A stretch of 34,223 bases of DNA from an uncultured Bacilli bacterium (GCA_947632715.1 CANRQF010000008.1:1-34223); one strand, 5' to 3'. Positions 1 to 9,150 are shown, counted from the first letter of the stretch. Made by a program: numbers and translations. Notes: a model not told the origin generated them from the sequence alone.

Positions 1-576
1 CCACCATATATTCATGAATCACTAAAAGAACAAGATCGTTATCAAACTGTTTATGCTAAATACTTAGGTAGTGCAGCGGCCCCAACGGCAGGATTACATT
101 TTACGAAAGAATTATTAAAAGAACTCGAAGATATGGGTGTAATTATTTGTTATGTTACTTTACATGTTGGTTTAGGTACATTCAGACCAGTGGAAGTAGA
201 AAATATTAAAGAACATCATATGCATACAGAATATTATGAAATGAAAAAGGAAGTAGCAGATATTCTTAATTTAGCTAAGAAAGAAAATAGAAAAATATAT
301 GCTGTAGGAACAACTAGTACAAGAGTATTAGAAACCGTTATGAGTAAATATCATGAATTTAGAGAATGTACAGGTAATACAGATATCTTTATATATCCTG
401 GCTATGAATTTTTAGCCATTGATGGTTTAATTACTAATTTTCATTTACCAAAGAGTACTTTGTTAATGTTAGTTAGTGCTTTATCTAAAAGAGAATATAT
501 TTTAAATGCTTATGAAGTAGCTAAACAAAATAATTATCGCTTTTTCTCTTTTGGAGATGCAATGTTTATAAAATAG
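1..576 (+). CDS. queA: QueA, S-adenosylmethionine:tRNA ribosyltransferase-isomerase (C-terminal part, 5' end outside window)
   Basis: QueA transfers and isomerises the ribosyl group of S-adenosylmethionine onto preQ1-modified tRNA, giving epoxyqueuosine in tRNAs with GUN anticodons. The reading frame is open from base 1, so the gene continues upstream of the window and the Met near base 133 is internal. The visible 191 residues open with PPYI, then the family block [20 protein letters not shown] and HFT, later TTSTRVLE, and near the end [19 protein letters not shown], all hallmark QueA segments. In Firmicutes queA is normally followed directly by tgt; here three unknown genes separate them. 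Identification is near certain from the motifs. The stop is TAG, and a promoter-like extended -10 begins in the next base, so downstream genes probably have their own transcript. Confidence 0.97.
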   Translation, partial: PPYIHESLKEQDRYQTVYAKYLGSAAAPTAGLHFTKELLKELEDMGVIICYVTLHVGLGTFRPVEVENIKEHHMHTEYYEMKKEVADILNLAKKENRKIYAVGTTSTRVLETVMSKYHEFRECTGNTDIFIYPGYEFLAIDGLITNFHLPKSTLLMLVSALSKREYILNAYEVAKQNNYRFFSFGDAMFIK

Positions 577-585
577 TGCTATAAT
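577..585 (+). promoter_or_regulatory. Extended -10 promoter ahead of the unknown gene cassette
   Basis: The nine bases TGCTATAAT follow the queA stop directly and form a perfect extended -10 element (TGN plus TATAAT). No good -35 is visible at 17 bp, as is usual for extended -10 promoters. It lies 26 bases before the start of the first cassette gene. The same nine bases recur ahead of tgt. Promoter function is inferred from sequence only. Confidence 0.55.
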
Positions 586-611
586 AGTAAACCAAAGAAA
601 GGGAAATAAAT

Positions 612-1334
612 ATGCCAAATGATTTTTATGATATTGATATGATGCAAACTCTTAACGATATTGCTGAAGAATTGGATAAGAAAAATGTAAGTAGAAAAGA
701 ATTATTAAAAGAACTTGAAGATGGAGTTTATAAATTACTTGATGGTGCAGAGGAAAAGGGCCGAAAACTTGCAAAGTGTTCGACATTTAATGTTAAAGTT
801 TTAGGAGAAATTATAGCTAAATTTCTTACTGATACTGAAAACAAAAAATTTTATTTTAAGCAAATAAAAATTGAATATAACCATGCATGCTATTATGATG
901 GATTTAATGGTTTTAATGAACAAGAGATACAATATTTTGCTGAAATTTCTCATACTCATAACGTACTATTTTATAATACAATCGCTTATGATAATATTAA
1001 CGAAAATAAAATTTATTCATTAAAAGAACTAAAAGAGTTAACCTGTTTTGAATATCATTCTTATCCTAGCGACATTATAGAAATTTATAACTGCTATATT
1101 CCTTTTGATGAGTATAAACTAAATTTAGACAAACATCCTAATTTTACATTGGAAAATAAAACAAATGCTATTGATTCAAGAATTAAAATTATAGAATTTG
1201 TTGATACTTTAATTAATTATCGAATATATCATAATTTAGAAAATATTACAAAAGAAGAATTAGCAAATTTTGAACAAGAATATGTCTTAAAATATAATAA
1301 AAAAGAAGATAATAGTCGTAAATTAACAAAATAA
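612..1334 (+). CDS. Hypothetical protein, first gene of the queA-tgt cassette
   Basis: This 240-residue protein is not recognised. The ATG follows AAAGAAAGGGAAATAAAT, a usable but not perfect ribosome-binding site. The sequence is hydrophilic and acidic with no signal peptide or membrane segment, so a cytoplasmic protein is likely. It has a probable helical N-terminus (residues 10-60, rich in E, K and L), a Tyr/Asn/His-rich middle with repeated aromatic residues, and a very Lys-rich tail. It lies in the same direction as two further unknown genes, with a 56-base gap before the next. It is not obviously homologous to those two, which resemble each other. No promoter is visible between it and the second gene, so the three are probably co-transcribed from the promoter just after queA. 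Confidence 0.8.
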   Translation: MPNDFYDIDMMQTLNDIAEELDKKNVSRKELLKELEDGVYKLLDGAEEKGRKLAKCSTFNVKVLGEIIAKFLTDTENKKFYFKQIKIEYNHACYYDGFNGFNEQEIQYFAEISHTHNVLFYNTIAYDNINENKIYSLKELKELTCFEYHSYPSDIIEIYNCYIPFDEYKLNLDKHPNFTLENKTNAIDSRIKIIEFVDTLINYRIYHNLENITKEELANFEQEYVLKYNKKEDNSRKLTK

Positions 1335-1390
1335 TAAATTCTAAATGATAATTTTTGCAACATTGAGTATAGAAAAGGAGAAAGTATATT

Positions 1391-2260
1391 ATGTTTTATA
1401 AAGAATACTATGAATGGAACAAAATTGAAGAAATATACAAAACTAGAAACTTTGGTAACATTCTTCAACTTGATAATTCTGATCTTGTATGGAATTTAGA
1501 TAAAGTTGTTGAAAATAAAGAATTGTTAGAAATCATGCAAAAGAGTGTAGAAATACTTGAACATGTTCCAAATGGAATAGCAATAATTCGTTTTTATATT
1601 CACAATGACCATATGCAAACTAGAAAAGAAATATTAGATTCTGCTTCTTCTAGTTCTGTAAGTGGGAGAAACCATTACACAAATGATTTAGTGTTTTTGT
1701 ATTTAAGTAATTTTGCCATTAATAATATAGAAGAATCTATATTAATGAAATATCCTGGCAATAATAAAAAAGAAAGAATGGAAAACTTTTTAAAAGATTA
1801 TGAGGAAAAAGCAATAAAAACTGCTAAAAGAAGACTTTATGAATTAGAATTATATGTAAAACGTTATGCTTTAGCTTTAGTTGAATATTTTTATGACGTA
1901 CAATATAATGATATTCGTAATGAAAATGTGGTTAATCGTAACATATTAGATAAATATAGCGAAATATATGATAAATTTGAAACTTATAAAAATTTACCAT
2001 TAGAAAAGATATATCGAATAATTGATTTATTACAACCATTTTCTGATAAATATAAATATGGTAAAAGGGAATTTTATGGAGCAAGATATAGTGAGTATGA
2101 TAATGTATTTGAACCTTTATTTGATGGACCATACGATTTCTTAAGTCCAAATATTAGAGTTTATAATTTGTTTAATGAAGATGATGAAATAGTCGATAGT
2201 TTACTCGCCTATGGAAGAGAAGATGCAAGAATATTAAGAAAATTAGGATATAAAAAATAA
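1391..2260 (+). CDS. Hypothetical protein, paralogue of the next gene
   Basis: This 289-residue protein is unrecognised. The start is firm: AAAAGGAGAAAGTATATT precedes the ATG. No membrane segment or signal is visible. It shares at least four colinear blocks with the protein at 2303-3205: an N-terminal block with a Leu/Val-Trp-Asn/Asp pair (NSDLVWNLDKVVENKELLEI against DIDILWDIEKITLQKEFNKV), a following block ending in IIRFYI against ILRYFI, a central Lys/Arg helix (KTAKRRLYELELYVKRYALA against EIAKRRLERIKQYTLDYISR), and a late block (LEKIYRIIDLLQPF against PKEMIRIINLFNPY). This supports an ancestral tandem duplication. Tyr and Asn are abundant. The function is unknown, and no catalytic motif stands out. 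Confidence 0.8.
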   Translation: MFYKEYYEWNKIEEIYKTRNFGNILQLDNSDLVWNLDKVVENKELLEIMQKSVEILEHVPNGIAIIRFYIHNDHMQTRKEILDSASSSSVSGRNHYTNDLVFLYLSNFAINNIEESILMKYPGNNKKERMENFLKDYEEKAIKTAKRRLYELELYVKRYALALVEYFYDVQYNDIRNENVVNRNILDKYSEIYDKFETYKNLPLEKIYRIIDLLQPFSDKYKYGKREFYGARYSEYDNVFEPLFDGPYDFLSPNIRVYNLFNEDDEIVDSLLAYGREDARILRKLGYKK

Positions 2261-2302
2261 AGCCTAGATATTACTCGATATTAAATAAAGGAGGATTAAT
2301 AT

Positions 2303-3205
2303 ATGTATATTGATGATATTGATATATTATGGGATATAGAAAAAATTACATTACAAAAAGAATTTAATAAAGTTATGCAAGAAACAGTTGATTTATTATT
2401 AAAAGTTGATGGTGGTATAGATATTTTAAGATATTTTATATATGAAGATATAAATAGAGCATGTGTAACTTGTTGGGAAGAACGTTGGGGTAAGAAATAT
2501 GGTGGCAACTACGGAAAATACCCAATAAATAGAAACTATTCGTTTAAATCTATGTATAACAAATATATAGAGATATATAATGATGTGAAAGAAAAAACTG
2601 ATACAAATTTAGAAGCGTATTTTATAGATAGCTTAGAAATAGCTAAAAGAAGATTAGAACGTATAAAGCAATATACACTTGATTACATTAGTAGATTATT
2701 ATCAGGCGTTATATATGAGAGTGATGCTATTAATCAATATTCAAATTATTTAGAACGTTATTTTAGTATTAATGGAATAGATTGGAAGAAAAATAAGGAA
2801 TTTGTTCATTCACAATATGATAAAATAATAGACCCAAATACTTATTATAATCTAAATCTAACTCCAAAAGAAATGATTAGAATTATTAATTTATTTAATC
2901 CCTATTATTCATATCAAACTTCATATACTCAAAATTTTATTTGGGATAATCGCATTAATTTAGAATATTTTAGTTATTTTGGAAAATATGATAGAGAAAC
3001 ATTGCGATTGCAAGACGACATAATTTTAACCTTTGGTAAATGGGATAGAGACTTATGGAATGAAAGAGGATATGATTATTTAATAGAAGTAGAGAATTTA
3101 TCTTATTGGAAGTATATAAACCAAGAAACTTTTAAAAAATGGTATGAATTTGTACCAACTAGAAAATTAGTTAATCCAAAAGAAAATAACTTTAGACAAT
3201 GGTAG
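2303..3205 (+). CDS. Hypothetical protein, paralogue of the previous gene
   Basis: This 300-residue unrecognised protein follows the previous gene by 42 bases and has a strong ribosome-binding site (AAAGGAGG ten bases before ATG). It is the diverged paralogue of the 1391-2260 product, with conserved blocks in the same order. It differs in an insertion near residues 50-90 carrying CVTCWEERWGKKYGGNYGKY and in a longer Trp/Tyr-rich C-terminus (several W residues from about 250 on). The two close Cys residues, CVTC, could be a metal or redox pair but are absent from the paralogue. No membrane segments are seen. Transcription should end at the strong hairpin that overlaps its stop codon, making it the last gene of the cassette. 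Confidence 0.8.
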   Translation: MYIDDIDILWDIEKITLQKEFNKVMQETVDLLLKVDGGIDILRYFIYEDINRACVTCWEERWGKKYGGNYGKYPINRNYSFKSMYNKYIEIYNDVKEKTDTNLEAYFIDSLEIAKRRLERIKQYTLDYISRLLSGVIYESDAINQYSNYLERYFSINGIDWKKNKEFVHSQYDKIIDPNTYYNLNLTPKEMIRIINLFNPYYSYQTSYTQNFIWDNRINLEYFSYFGKYDRETLRLQDDIILTFGKWDRDLWNERGYDYLIEVENLSYWKYINQETFKKWYEFVPTRKLVNPKENNFRQW

Positions 3206-3234
3206 ATAGAAGTTAATGGCTTCTATCTTTTTTT
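3205..3234 (+). terminator. Intrinsic terminator of the queA-tgt cassette
   Basis: A perfect 8-bp stem, GATAGAAG with CTTCTATC, has a 7-base loop and is followed by seven T residues. The stem begins at the last base of the cassette's final stop codon. It separates the cassette from tgt, which has its own promoter just downstream. Confidence 0.85.
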
Positions 3235-3278
3235 GCAAAATTTTAAAATAACTTATGCTTTTTTTATGCCTTATAACA

Positions 3279-4711
<1,433 letters not shown>

Positions 4712-4736
<25 letters not shown>

Positions 4737-5095
4737 CCACTTTTTTTATTTACACCCATTGTACCACCTAGAAGACTCACTATAATTAGAATAATATAAT
4801 ATACTATTGTTGATATTTTAATACTTGAATTAAATAAAATAAATTTTAATATAATCATAATTAATATAAATATACTTCCAAGTAATAAGCCCTCTAATAA
4901 ACCATTTTTATGCTTTTTATAGGCATTGCTAAAAGTTAAAACAAAAAATAAGATAATATTAGCAATAAATAAGATAATAGAAGTAATGCCACTATTTAAG
5001 CCAATTAAATTGAGTAAACTAACTATAAATGTAATCATTAGTTCTAAAATTAAAAATATACTTAAGTATTTACCATAATTTATTAATCTCTCCAT
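4712..5095 (-). CDS. TIGR04086-family (YrzE-like) membrane protein
   Basis: This 127-residue protein has four hydrophobic segments (about residues 10-32, 37-56, 67-88 and 96-115) and the late motif GGTMGVNKK, matching the TIGR04086 putative membrane protein family in size and layout. In Bacillus the family member yrzE lies just after queA-tgt-yajC, so the neighbourhood agrees, although here the gene is inverted and convergent. The start ATG is preceded by TTAGGTGATTAT, the extended Shine-Dalgarno form used repeatedly in this window. It overlaps the end of the preceding plus-strand gene by 25 bases. The molecular function of the family is unknown. Family assignment is by layout and synteny. 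Confidence 0.75.
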
Positions 5096-5168
5096 ATAAT
5101 CACCTAATAAATTATAATAAAATGTTTAAAATATTATGAATAAAACCATAATATATTTAGGTGATCTT

Positions 5169-5816
5169 ATGGAAATCTTTCAAGTTTTATTTAGAACTGC
5201 TTTCTTTTATTTCTATGTTATTTTATGTTATAGATTAATGGGGAAAAGAGAAGTTGGTCAACTTGGTATCATTGATTTGATGGTATCTATTTTAATTGCA
5301 GAATTAATTGCGATATCTATTGAAAACATTAAAGATAGTATTTTATTAACTATTTTGCCTATTGCTCTATTAGTATTTTTAGAAATATTACTTGCTTATA
5401 TTTCGATTAAATCAAGAAAAGTAAGAACTTTCTTTGATGGAAAACCTTCACTTATAATTTGTAATGGTAAAATTAATTATAATGAAATGGTAAAACAAAG
5501 ATATAGTATGGATAATTTATTATTAAGTTTAAGACAAAATTCAATTAAAAATATTGATGATGTTGAATATGCTTTCTTAGAACCAAATGGTAAGTTATCA
5601 ATATTTAAATATAATTTTTTAAAAACAAAAAGTGCTTATCCAATGCCTTTAATATTAGATGGCTCTATCCAATATAAAGCATTAGATCATATTAAAAAGA
5701 ATAAAAGCTGGTTAGAATATATATTAAATAGTAAAAATTTAAAAGTAGAAGATATATTTTATTGTTTTTATAAAAAGAAGAAATTATTTATTATTAAAAG
5801 AAGTGATTTAAATTAA
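5169..5816 (+). CDS. DUF421 / YetF-family membrane protein
   Basis: This 215-residue protein belongs to the DUF421 (YetF) family: two to three N-terminal transmembrane helices (about 1-20, 30-50 and 57-80) followed by a small alpha/beta cytoplasmic domain. Family marks are RLMGKREVGQLG near residues 22-33, KSRKVRTFFDGKPSLIICNG near 80-100, NLLLSLRQNSIKNIDDVEYA near 115-135, and EPNGKLSIFK. An upstream in-frame ATG at 5136 exists, but TTAGGTGATCTT directly precedes 5169 and matches eight bases of the 16S tail complement (AGGTGATC), so 5169 is preferred. It is transcribed divergently from the YrzE-like gene and ends at a strong terminator. The family's role is uncertain; YetF-like proteins are tied to membrane and spore functions in bacilli. 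Confidence 0.88.
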   Translation: MEIFQVLFRTAFFYFYVILCYRLMGKREVGQLGIIDLMVSILIAELIAISIENIKDSILLTILPIALLVFLEILLAYISIKSRKVRTFFDGKPSLIICNGKINYNEMVKQRYSMDNLLLSLRQNSIKNIDDVEYAFLEPNGKLSIFKYNFLKTKSAYPMPLILDGSIQYKALDHIKKNKSWLEYILNSKNLKVEDIFYCFYKKKKLFIIKRSDLN

Positions 5817-5822
5817 TTATAC

Positions 5823-5846
5823 AAAAGCATACGTGTATGCTTTTTT
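5823..5846 (+). terminator. Intrinsic terminator after the DUF421 gene
   Basis: A near-perfect palindrome, AAAAGCATAC then GTATGCTTTT with two bases between, ends in six T residues, seven bases after the stop codon. Confidence 0.85.
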
Positions 5847-5887
5847 GAATGTCAAAAATTAAAATTGCAAGTTTTTTTAATTTTTGG

Positions 5888-5917
5888 TTGACAAATAAGT
5901 GTTAAGTTTTTTATAAT
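5888..5917 (+). promoter_or_regulatory. Sigma-A-type promoter for the HTH gene
   Basis: A consensus TTGACA at 5888-5893 and TATAAT at 5912-5917 are separated by 18 bp. They lie 32 bases before the start codon of the HTH regulator. This is one of the strongest consensus promoters in the window. Confidence 0.8.
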
Positions 5918-5949
5918 AATATTGTAAACGATAGAAGGTTGAGGTTGTC

Positions 5950-6720
5950 ATGGATAAGTTAAACGATTTACTACAAGAATTAGGGGTTTCAAAGGTAAAA
6001 CTTTCTAAGTATTTAGGAGTTTCAAGGCAAATGGTATATAACTATTTAGTATTAGATAGTTTGGATAAATGGCCTAAGGAAAAGAAAATTCTATTGCTAC
6101 AATTACTAGATTTAAAAGATGGTAGTAAAGAAGAATTAGAAAATATTAAAGTAGATACTGAATATTTGATGAACGTTGAAAAAAGATTAAATATTGGTGT
6201 TAAAAGTGGAAGTGATATAGATAATTTCTTAGATCTAAAAGGTCTTGATAAAGAGAGTAGAATACTTCTGAATGATATTGCTTTTATATTAAAAGAAAAG
6301 TTAGAAGATAATGTAAATGGAAGTACTCAAGCTGTTAAATATTTATATTATTCTTTGCAATCTATGGATAATGTTCCAGAAATTAAATATTTCTTAGGAT
6401 ATATGGCAAAAACAAATGGCTTTATTAATTCTGAAGAATTTGCTTTTAATGAAGATAAACAATTTATTTTTGAAGCTATTTTATATTCAGCATTAAATTT
6501 ATATAATAATGGCGGAGCAAGTAAGAGCAAAGTAATGGAAAATAGAAGACATTTTGTAGAAGAAATTGAAGCTAAAAAGGAAGAAAAATTGAGTAGAACT
6601 CAACAATTAAATACAGTAAGAATTCAAGCATTAAAAGAACTTGGCTATACGGAAATTAATTCATCAAATGCTGCTGAAGTTTTTGAAAAAATAGCAGAGA
6701 TTCAATCAAGAAAAGCGTAA
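5950..6720 (+). CDS. HTH-type DNA-binding regulator, otherwise unknown
   Basis: This 256-residue protein begins with a helix-turn-helix of XRE/Cro-like appearance at residues 3-35 (LLQELGVSKVKLSKYLGVSR then QMVYNYL), followed by Trp-Pro-Lys. The rest is a charged, mostly helical region with no membrane segment and a Lys/Glu-rich coiled stretch at about 205-225. The C-terminus (residues 225-255) looks like a small helical domain. The ribosome-binding site is GAGG five bases before ATG. The gene has a consensus promoter and is followed after 26 bases by a one-helix membrane protein, so the two are probably an operon ending at the next terminator. DNA binding is inferred from the HTH; target and ligand are unknown. 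Confidence 0.75.
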   Translation: MDKLNDLLQELGVSKVKLSKYLGVSRQMVYNYLVLDSLDKWPKEKKILLLQLLDLKDGSKEELENIKVDTEYLMNVEKRLNIGVKSGSDIDNFLDLKGLDKESRILLNDIAFILKEKLEDNVNGSTQAVKYLYYSLQSMDNVPEIKYFLGYMAKTNGFINSEEFAFNEDKQFIFEAILYSALNLYNNGGASKSKVMENRRHFVEEIEAKKEEKLSRTQQLNTVRIQALKELGYTEINSSNAAEVFEKIAEIQSRKA

Positions 6721-6746
6721 TTAATTAGTAAAGGGAAGTGCAAATT

Positions 6747-7604
6747 ATGAAAAAGAAAGATAAAAAAAATAGAGAAGTAGCAGAAATTAGAGAAACTAAA
6801 AAAGAATTAAAAAAAGAAAAAGATATTGTTTTAATAATACTTATTATTATATTAATATTAATTACTATTTCCTTAATTGTAATAAAAGTTATTAATGGTA
6901 AAACGTTAGATACTGATAGTAAAGAAATTAAAGAATTACATAATTATTTTAATACAGATGATTTAAATAATTGTAATGGCTTATTTATTTATACTGATAA
7001 AAAAATTGAATACAAAGATTTAACAGCTGATAATGCAATTTGCCTTGCTTATTATAAATCTGATATATCTAGTGCAACTGAAGAAACATATAAACCTAAA
7101 AAGAAAGAAACTTCTTGTAAAGTAGATGATTTTACATTTAAAGCTGATGAAGAAAGTAACGAATGTAATGTTACTAAAATTGATAAGAAAATAATTGATG
7201 ATACGTATAAAAAATTATTTGGTAAAGAAATTGAAAACAATGGTTCATTTAGAATTGATAATTTTAATATTTGTTATTTAAATGGTGATTATTATTATTG
7301 TGGTTTATCTGATACCTTCATTTACACGATGGGTAATGATTCAAAAATTTATCGTGTGATAAATAGAGCAGTGGAGCAAAAAGATGAAATAATTATATAT
7401 GATTATTTTGCTAAAATAAATGATGATAAATGTTATACATCATATACAAGTGATAAAGAAAATAAAGATTGTACAAAAGCATATAGTGATAACAAAAATG
7501 TTGATTTTAAATTTATGAAGAAAAATACAACTAAATATAAACATGTATTTAAAAAAGCAAGTGATGGATCATATTATTGGGTAAGTTCTAAACCAGTTAA
7601 ATAA
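6747..7604 (+). CDS. Single-pass membrane protein of unknown function, partner of the HTH gene
   Basis: This 285-residue protein starts with about 30 highly charged residues (Lys/Glu, cytoplasmic), one strong hydrophobic helix near residues 28-50, and a Cys-rich extracytoplasmic domain. An in-frame GTG nine bases upstream is too close to the AAAGGGAAG ribosome-binding site, which favours the ATG at 6747. The outer domain has about nine Cys residues (for example NNCNG, NAICLAYY, SCKVDD, NECNV, NICYL, YYCGL, DKCYTS, DCTKAY), suggesting several disulfides. No catalytic motif is recognised. Position directly after the HTH gene suggests linked expression, perhaps a sensor or a target of the regulator, but this is inference. 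Confidence 0.75.
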   Translation: MKKKDKKNREVAEIRETKKELKKEKDIVLIILIIILILITISLIVIKVINGKTLDTDSKEIKELHNYFNTDDLNNCNGLFIYTDKKIEYKDLTADNAICLAYYKSDISSATEETYKPKKKETSCKVDDFTFKADEESNECNVTKIDKKIIDDTYKKLFGKEIENNGSFRIDNFNICYLNGDYYYCGLSDTFIYTMGNDSKIYRVINRAVEQKDEIIIYDYFAKINDDKCYTSYTSDKENKDCTKAYSDNKNVDFKFMKKNTTKYKHVFKKASDGSYYWVSSKPVK

Positions 7605-7617
7605 GATATATTAATTG

Positions 7618-7645
7618 AAAGAGTAGAAGTAGACTACTCTTTTTT
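7618..7645 (+). terminator. Intrinsic terminator of the HTH / membrane protein operon
   Basis: AAAGAGTAG pairs with CTACTCTTT across a 7-base loop, and the run of T residues at 7640-7645 completes the signal. It begins 14 bases after the stop codon. Confidence 0.85.
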
Positions 7646-8174
7646 ATGTATTAAAAATTCATATTATATAGAGTAGAGTGGCTATTAATATTTTTATTAC
7701 CATATTTAGCTTATATAAAATTTTAACTCCCCTACTAATAAAATACAATTAAACTATAAGTAAATACATAAATATTTTATCACTTTTTATATTAATTATT
7801 TGTTGTTATTTTATTTAATATTTATTAAAAATAGAATATATATATCCTTATATAAAATATTAATATAGGATATATAATATATAACCTTATTAAATATATT
7901 AATTAGGATATTATTTATTCTTTTTTAATTATTAAATTCATGATTATTTTTGATTCATTATTAATTTATAGAATTAATTCATATTTAAGATCGAATTGAT
8001 AGATTGAATATAGAGCAATGGTTGACAATAATTTAAAAAATGCAAAATATTTTTTCTCGTTTTCTATTTTGCATAATGTATATTATGTTAACCAAGACTT
8101 CTGAAATAAAAAGTTAATAATATTTTGAGATAGTTTATTACTACTATTCATACAATTTATTAAGGTGATATTGT
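7646..8174. other. AT-rich non-coding stretch upstream of the ZIP transporter
   Basis: About 530 bases hold no convincing open reading frame on either strand. The left part is almost pure A and T. Between about 7836 and 7915 the motif AGGATAT and its complement ATATCCT alternate as interleaved inverted repeats. The right end (8019-8094) is a long imperfect inverted repeat described separately. A ribosome-binding site, TAAGGTGATATTGT, leads into the ZIP gene. No DnaA boxes, tRNA-like fold or known riboswitch was recognised. Confidence 0.6.
8019..8094. repeat. 76-bp imperfect inverted repeat upstream of the ZIP transporter
   Basis: The left arm starts TGGTTGACAATAAT and ends TGCAAAATA (8019-8049). 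The right arm starts TATTTTGCATAAT and ends TTATGTTAACCA (8065-8094). The outer 8 bases pair apart from one change, the inner 9 (8041-8049 with 8065-8073) pair perfectly, and the middle pairs partly. Inside the right arm a second small palindrome, CATAAT-GTAT-ATTATG, covers 8072-8087. The left arm contains TTGACA at 8022-8027, a possible -35 element with a weak -10 at 8045-8050. It could be an operator region, an RNA leader hairpin or a small miniature-element relic. Confidence 0.65.
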
Positions 8175-8921
8175 ATGTCTGTCTTTAGTTCTTTATTAAT
8201 ATCTTTTATAGCAGGTATATCTACAGTGCTTGGATCTTTTATTATCTTTTTTAATATAAAAAATAATAATATCAATAAATTTATTACTTTTTGTTTATCA
8301 TTTTCAATAGCTATTATGATAGGTATTAGTATTACTGATTTAATTCCTACATCATTATTTGATATTTTATTATCTATCCCTACTCCACTTTGTTACCTTA
8401 TAATATTATTATCTTTTTGTCTTGGCATACTTATTATCTTTATAATTAATAAATTAATGTATAATAATAATGATTCATTATATAAATTAGGGATTCTTAG
8501 TATGATTGCTCTTATTATCCATAATTTTCCAGAAGGTATTGCTACTTTTATGGGAAGTATGGAAGATGCTAGTTTAGGTATTAAATTAGGTATTGCTATT
8601 ATGTTTCATAATATTCCAGAAGGTATTTCTATTGCTGTACCAATATATTATGCTACGGGATCTAAAAAGAAAGCCATCTTACATACATTTTTATCAGGTA
8701 TTGCTGAACCTCTTGGGGCTATACTTGCTTTCATCTTTTTAAAAAATTATATTAATAGTTTAATGATTAGTATCATTCTTTTATTTGTGGCTGGTATCAT
8801 GATTACTTTATCAATTGAGGAAATGCTTCCTAAAGCAATATCATATAAAGAACACAAATTTATTTATCTTGGCTTAATAATAGGTATATTAATTATTCTT
8901 TTAAATCATTTTATATTCTAA
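8175..8921 (+). CDS. ZIP-family metal ion transporter
   Basis: ZIP proteins carry zinc, iron or manganese into the cytoplasm. The 248-residue product has about eight hydrophobic segments and the two metal-site motifs of the family: HNFPEG at residues 116-121 (helix 4) and HNIPEG at 145-150 (helix 5), each supplying His, Asn and Glu ligands. A further conserved Glu lies in SGIAEPLGA, and SIEEMLPKA near residue 215 is typical of the ZupT/GufA branch. The short loop at 94-104 lacks the His-rich stretch of some members. The start has TAAGGTGAT upstream. It stands alone behind the 76-bp inverted repeat, which may be its control region. Metal specificity cannot be read from the sequence. Confidence 0.9.
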   Translation: MSVFSSLLISFIAGISTVLGSFIIFFNIKNNNINKFITFCLSFSIAIMIGISITDLIPTSLFDILLSIPTPLCYLIILLSFCLGILIIFIINKLMYNNNDSLYKLGILSMIALIIHNFPEGIATFMGSMEDASLGIKLGIAIMFHNIPEGISIAVPIYYATGSKKKAILHTFLSGIAEPLGAILAFIFLKNYINSLMISIILLFVAGIMITLSIEEMLPKAISYKEHKFIYLGLIIGILIILLNHFIF

Positions 8922-8933
8922 CCATATATTGGC

Positions 8934-8951
8934 AAAGAAAATATTCTTTTT
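8934..8951 (+). terminator. Weak terminator after the ZIP gene
   Basis: AAAGAA pairs with TTCTTT over a 4-base loop, with T residues extending to 8951. The stem is all weak pairs apart from one G-C, so readthrough into the small downstream gene is quite possible. Confidence 0.4.
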
Positions 8952-9004
8952 AAGTAATAAAGTCTTATATTTAATCCATAATAATATTGGGAGGGAAGAA
9001 AATA

Positions 9005-9142
9005 ATGAGTAGAAACAGTAGTAATAATAGTTTAAGAAGCAACAATAGAGAAAACGCTAACAACAAGTCTCGTAGTAACAAAGAACAATCTAATAATAGT
9101 AAATGCAACAACAAAGCTCGTAGTAACAAAGAAAGTAGATAG
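9005..9142 (+). CDS. 45-residue Asn/Ser/Lys/Arg-rich small protein with an internal repeat
   Basis: This small gene has a strong ribosome-binding site (GGGAGGG, nine bases before ATG) and is followed eight bases later by a strong terminator, which supports a real gene despite its size. The protein is basic and low-complexity: almost only Asn, Ser, Lys, Arg and Glu, with one Cys (residue 34). The 9-residue unit NNKSRSNKE (19-27) returns as NNKARSNKE (35-43); the two DNA copies, at 9059-9085 and 9107-9133, differ at only two bases. It has no hydrophobic core or signal. Such composition suggests an intrinsically disordered, perhaps nucleic-acid-binding peptide. Some small spore proteins are similarly basic, but no family match is claimed. 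Confidence 0.7.
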   Translation: MSRNSSNNSLRSNNRENANNKSRSNKEQSNNSKCNNKARSNKESR

Positions 9143-9150
9143 TAAAAAAC

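Noticed and set aside
1229-1468. Minus-strand open frame across the junction of two cassette genes
   Set aside because: It lies antisense to two well-supported genes, has a Phe/Leu/Tyr-rich composition typical of reversed Lys/Asn-rich coding sequence, and no ribosome-binding site was seen.
7646-8018. Replication origin or DnaA-box cluster in the AT-rich stretch
   Set aside because: No TTATCCACA-like boxes were found, and neither dnaA nor dnaN is nearby.
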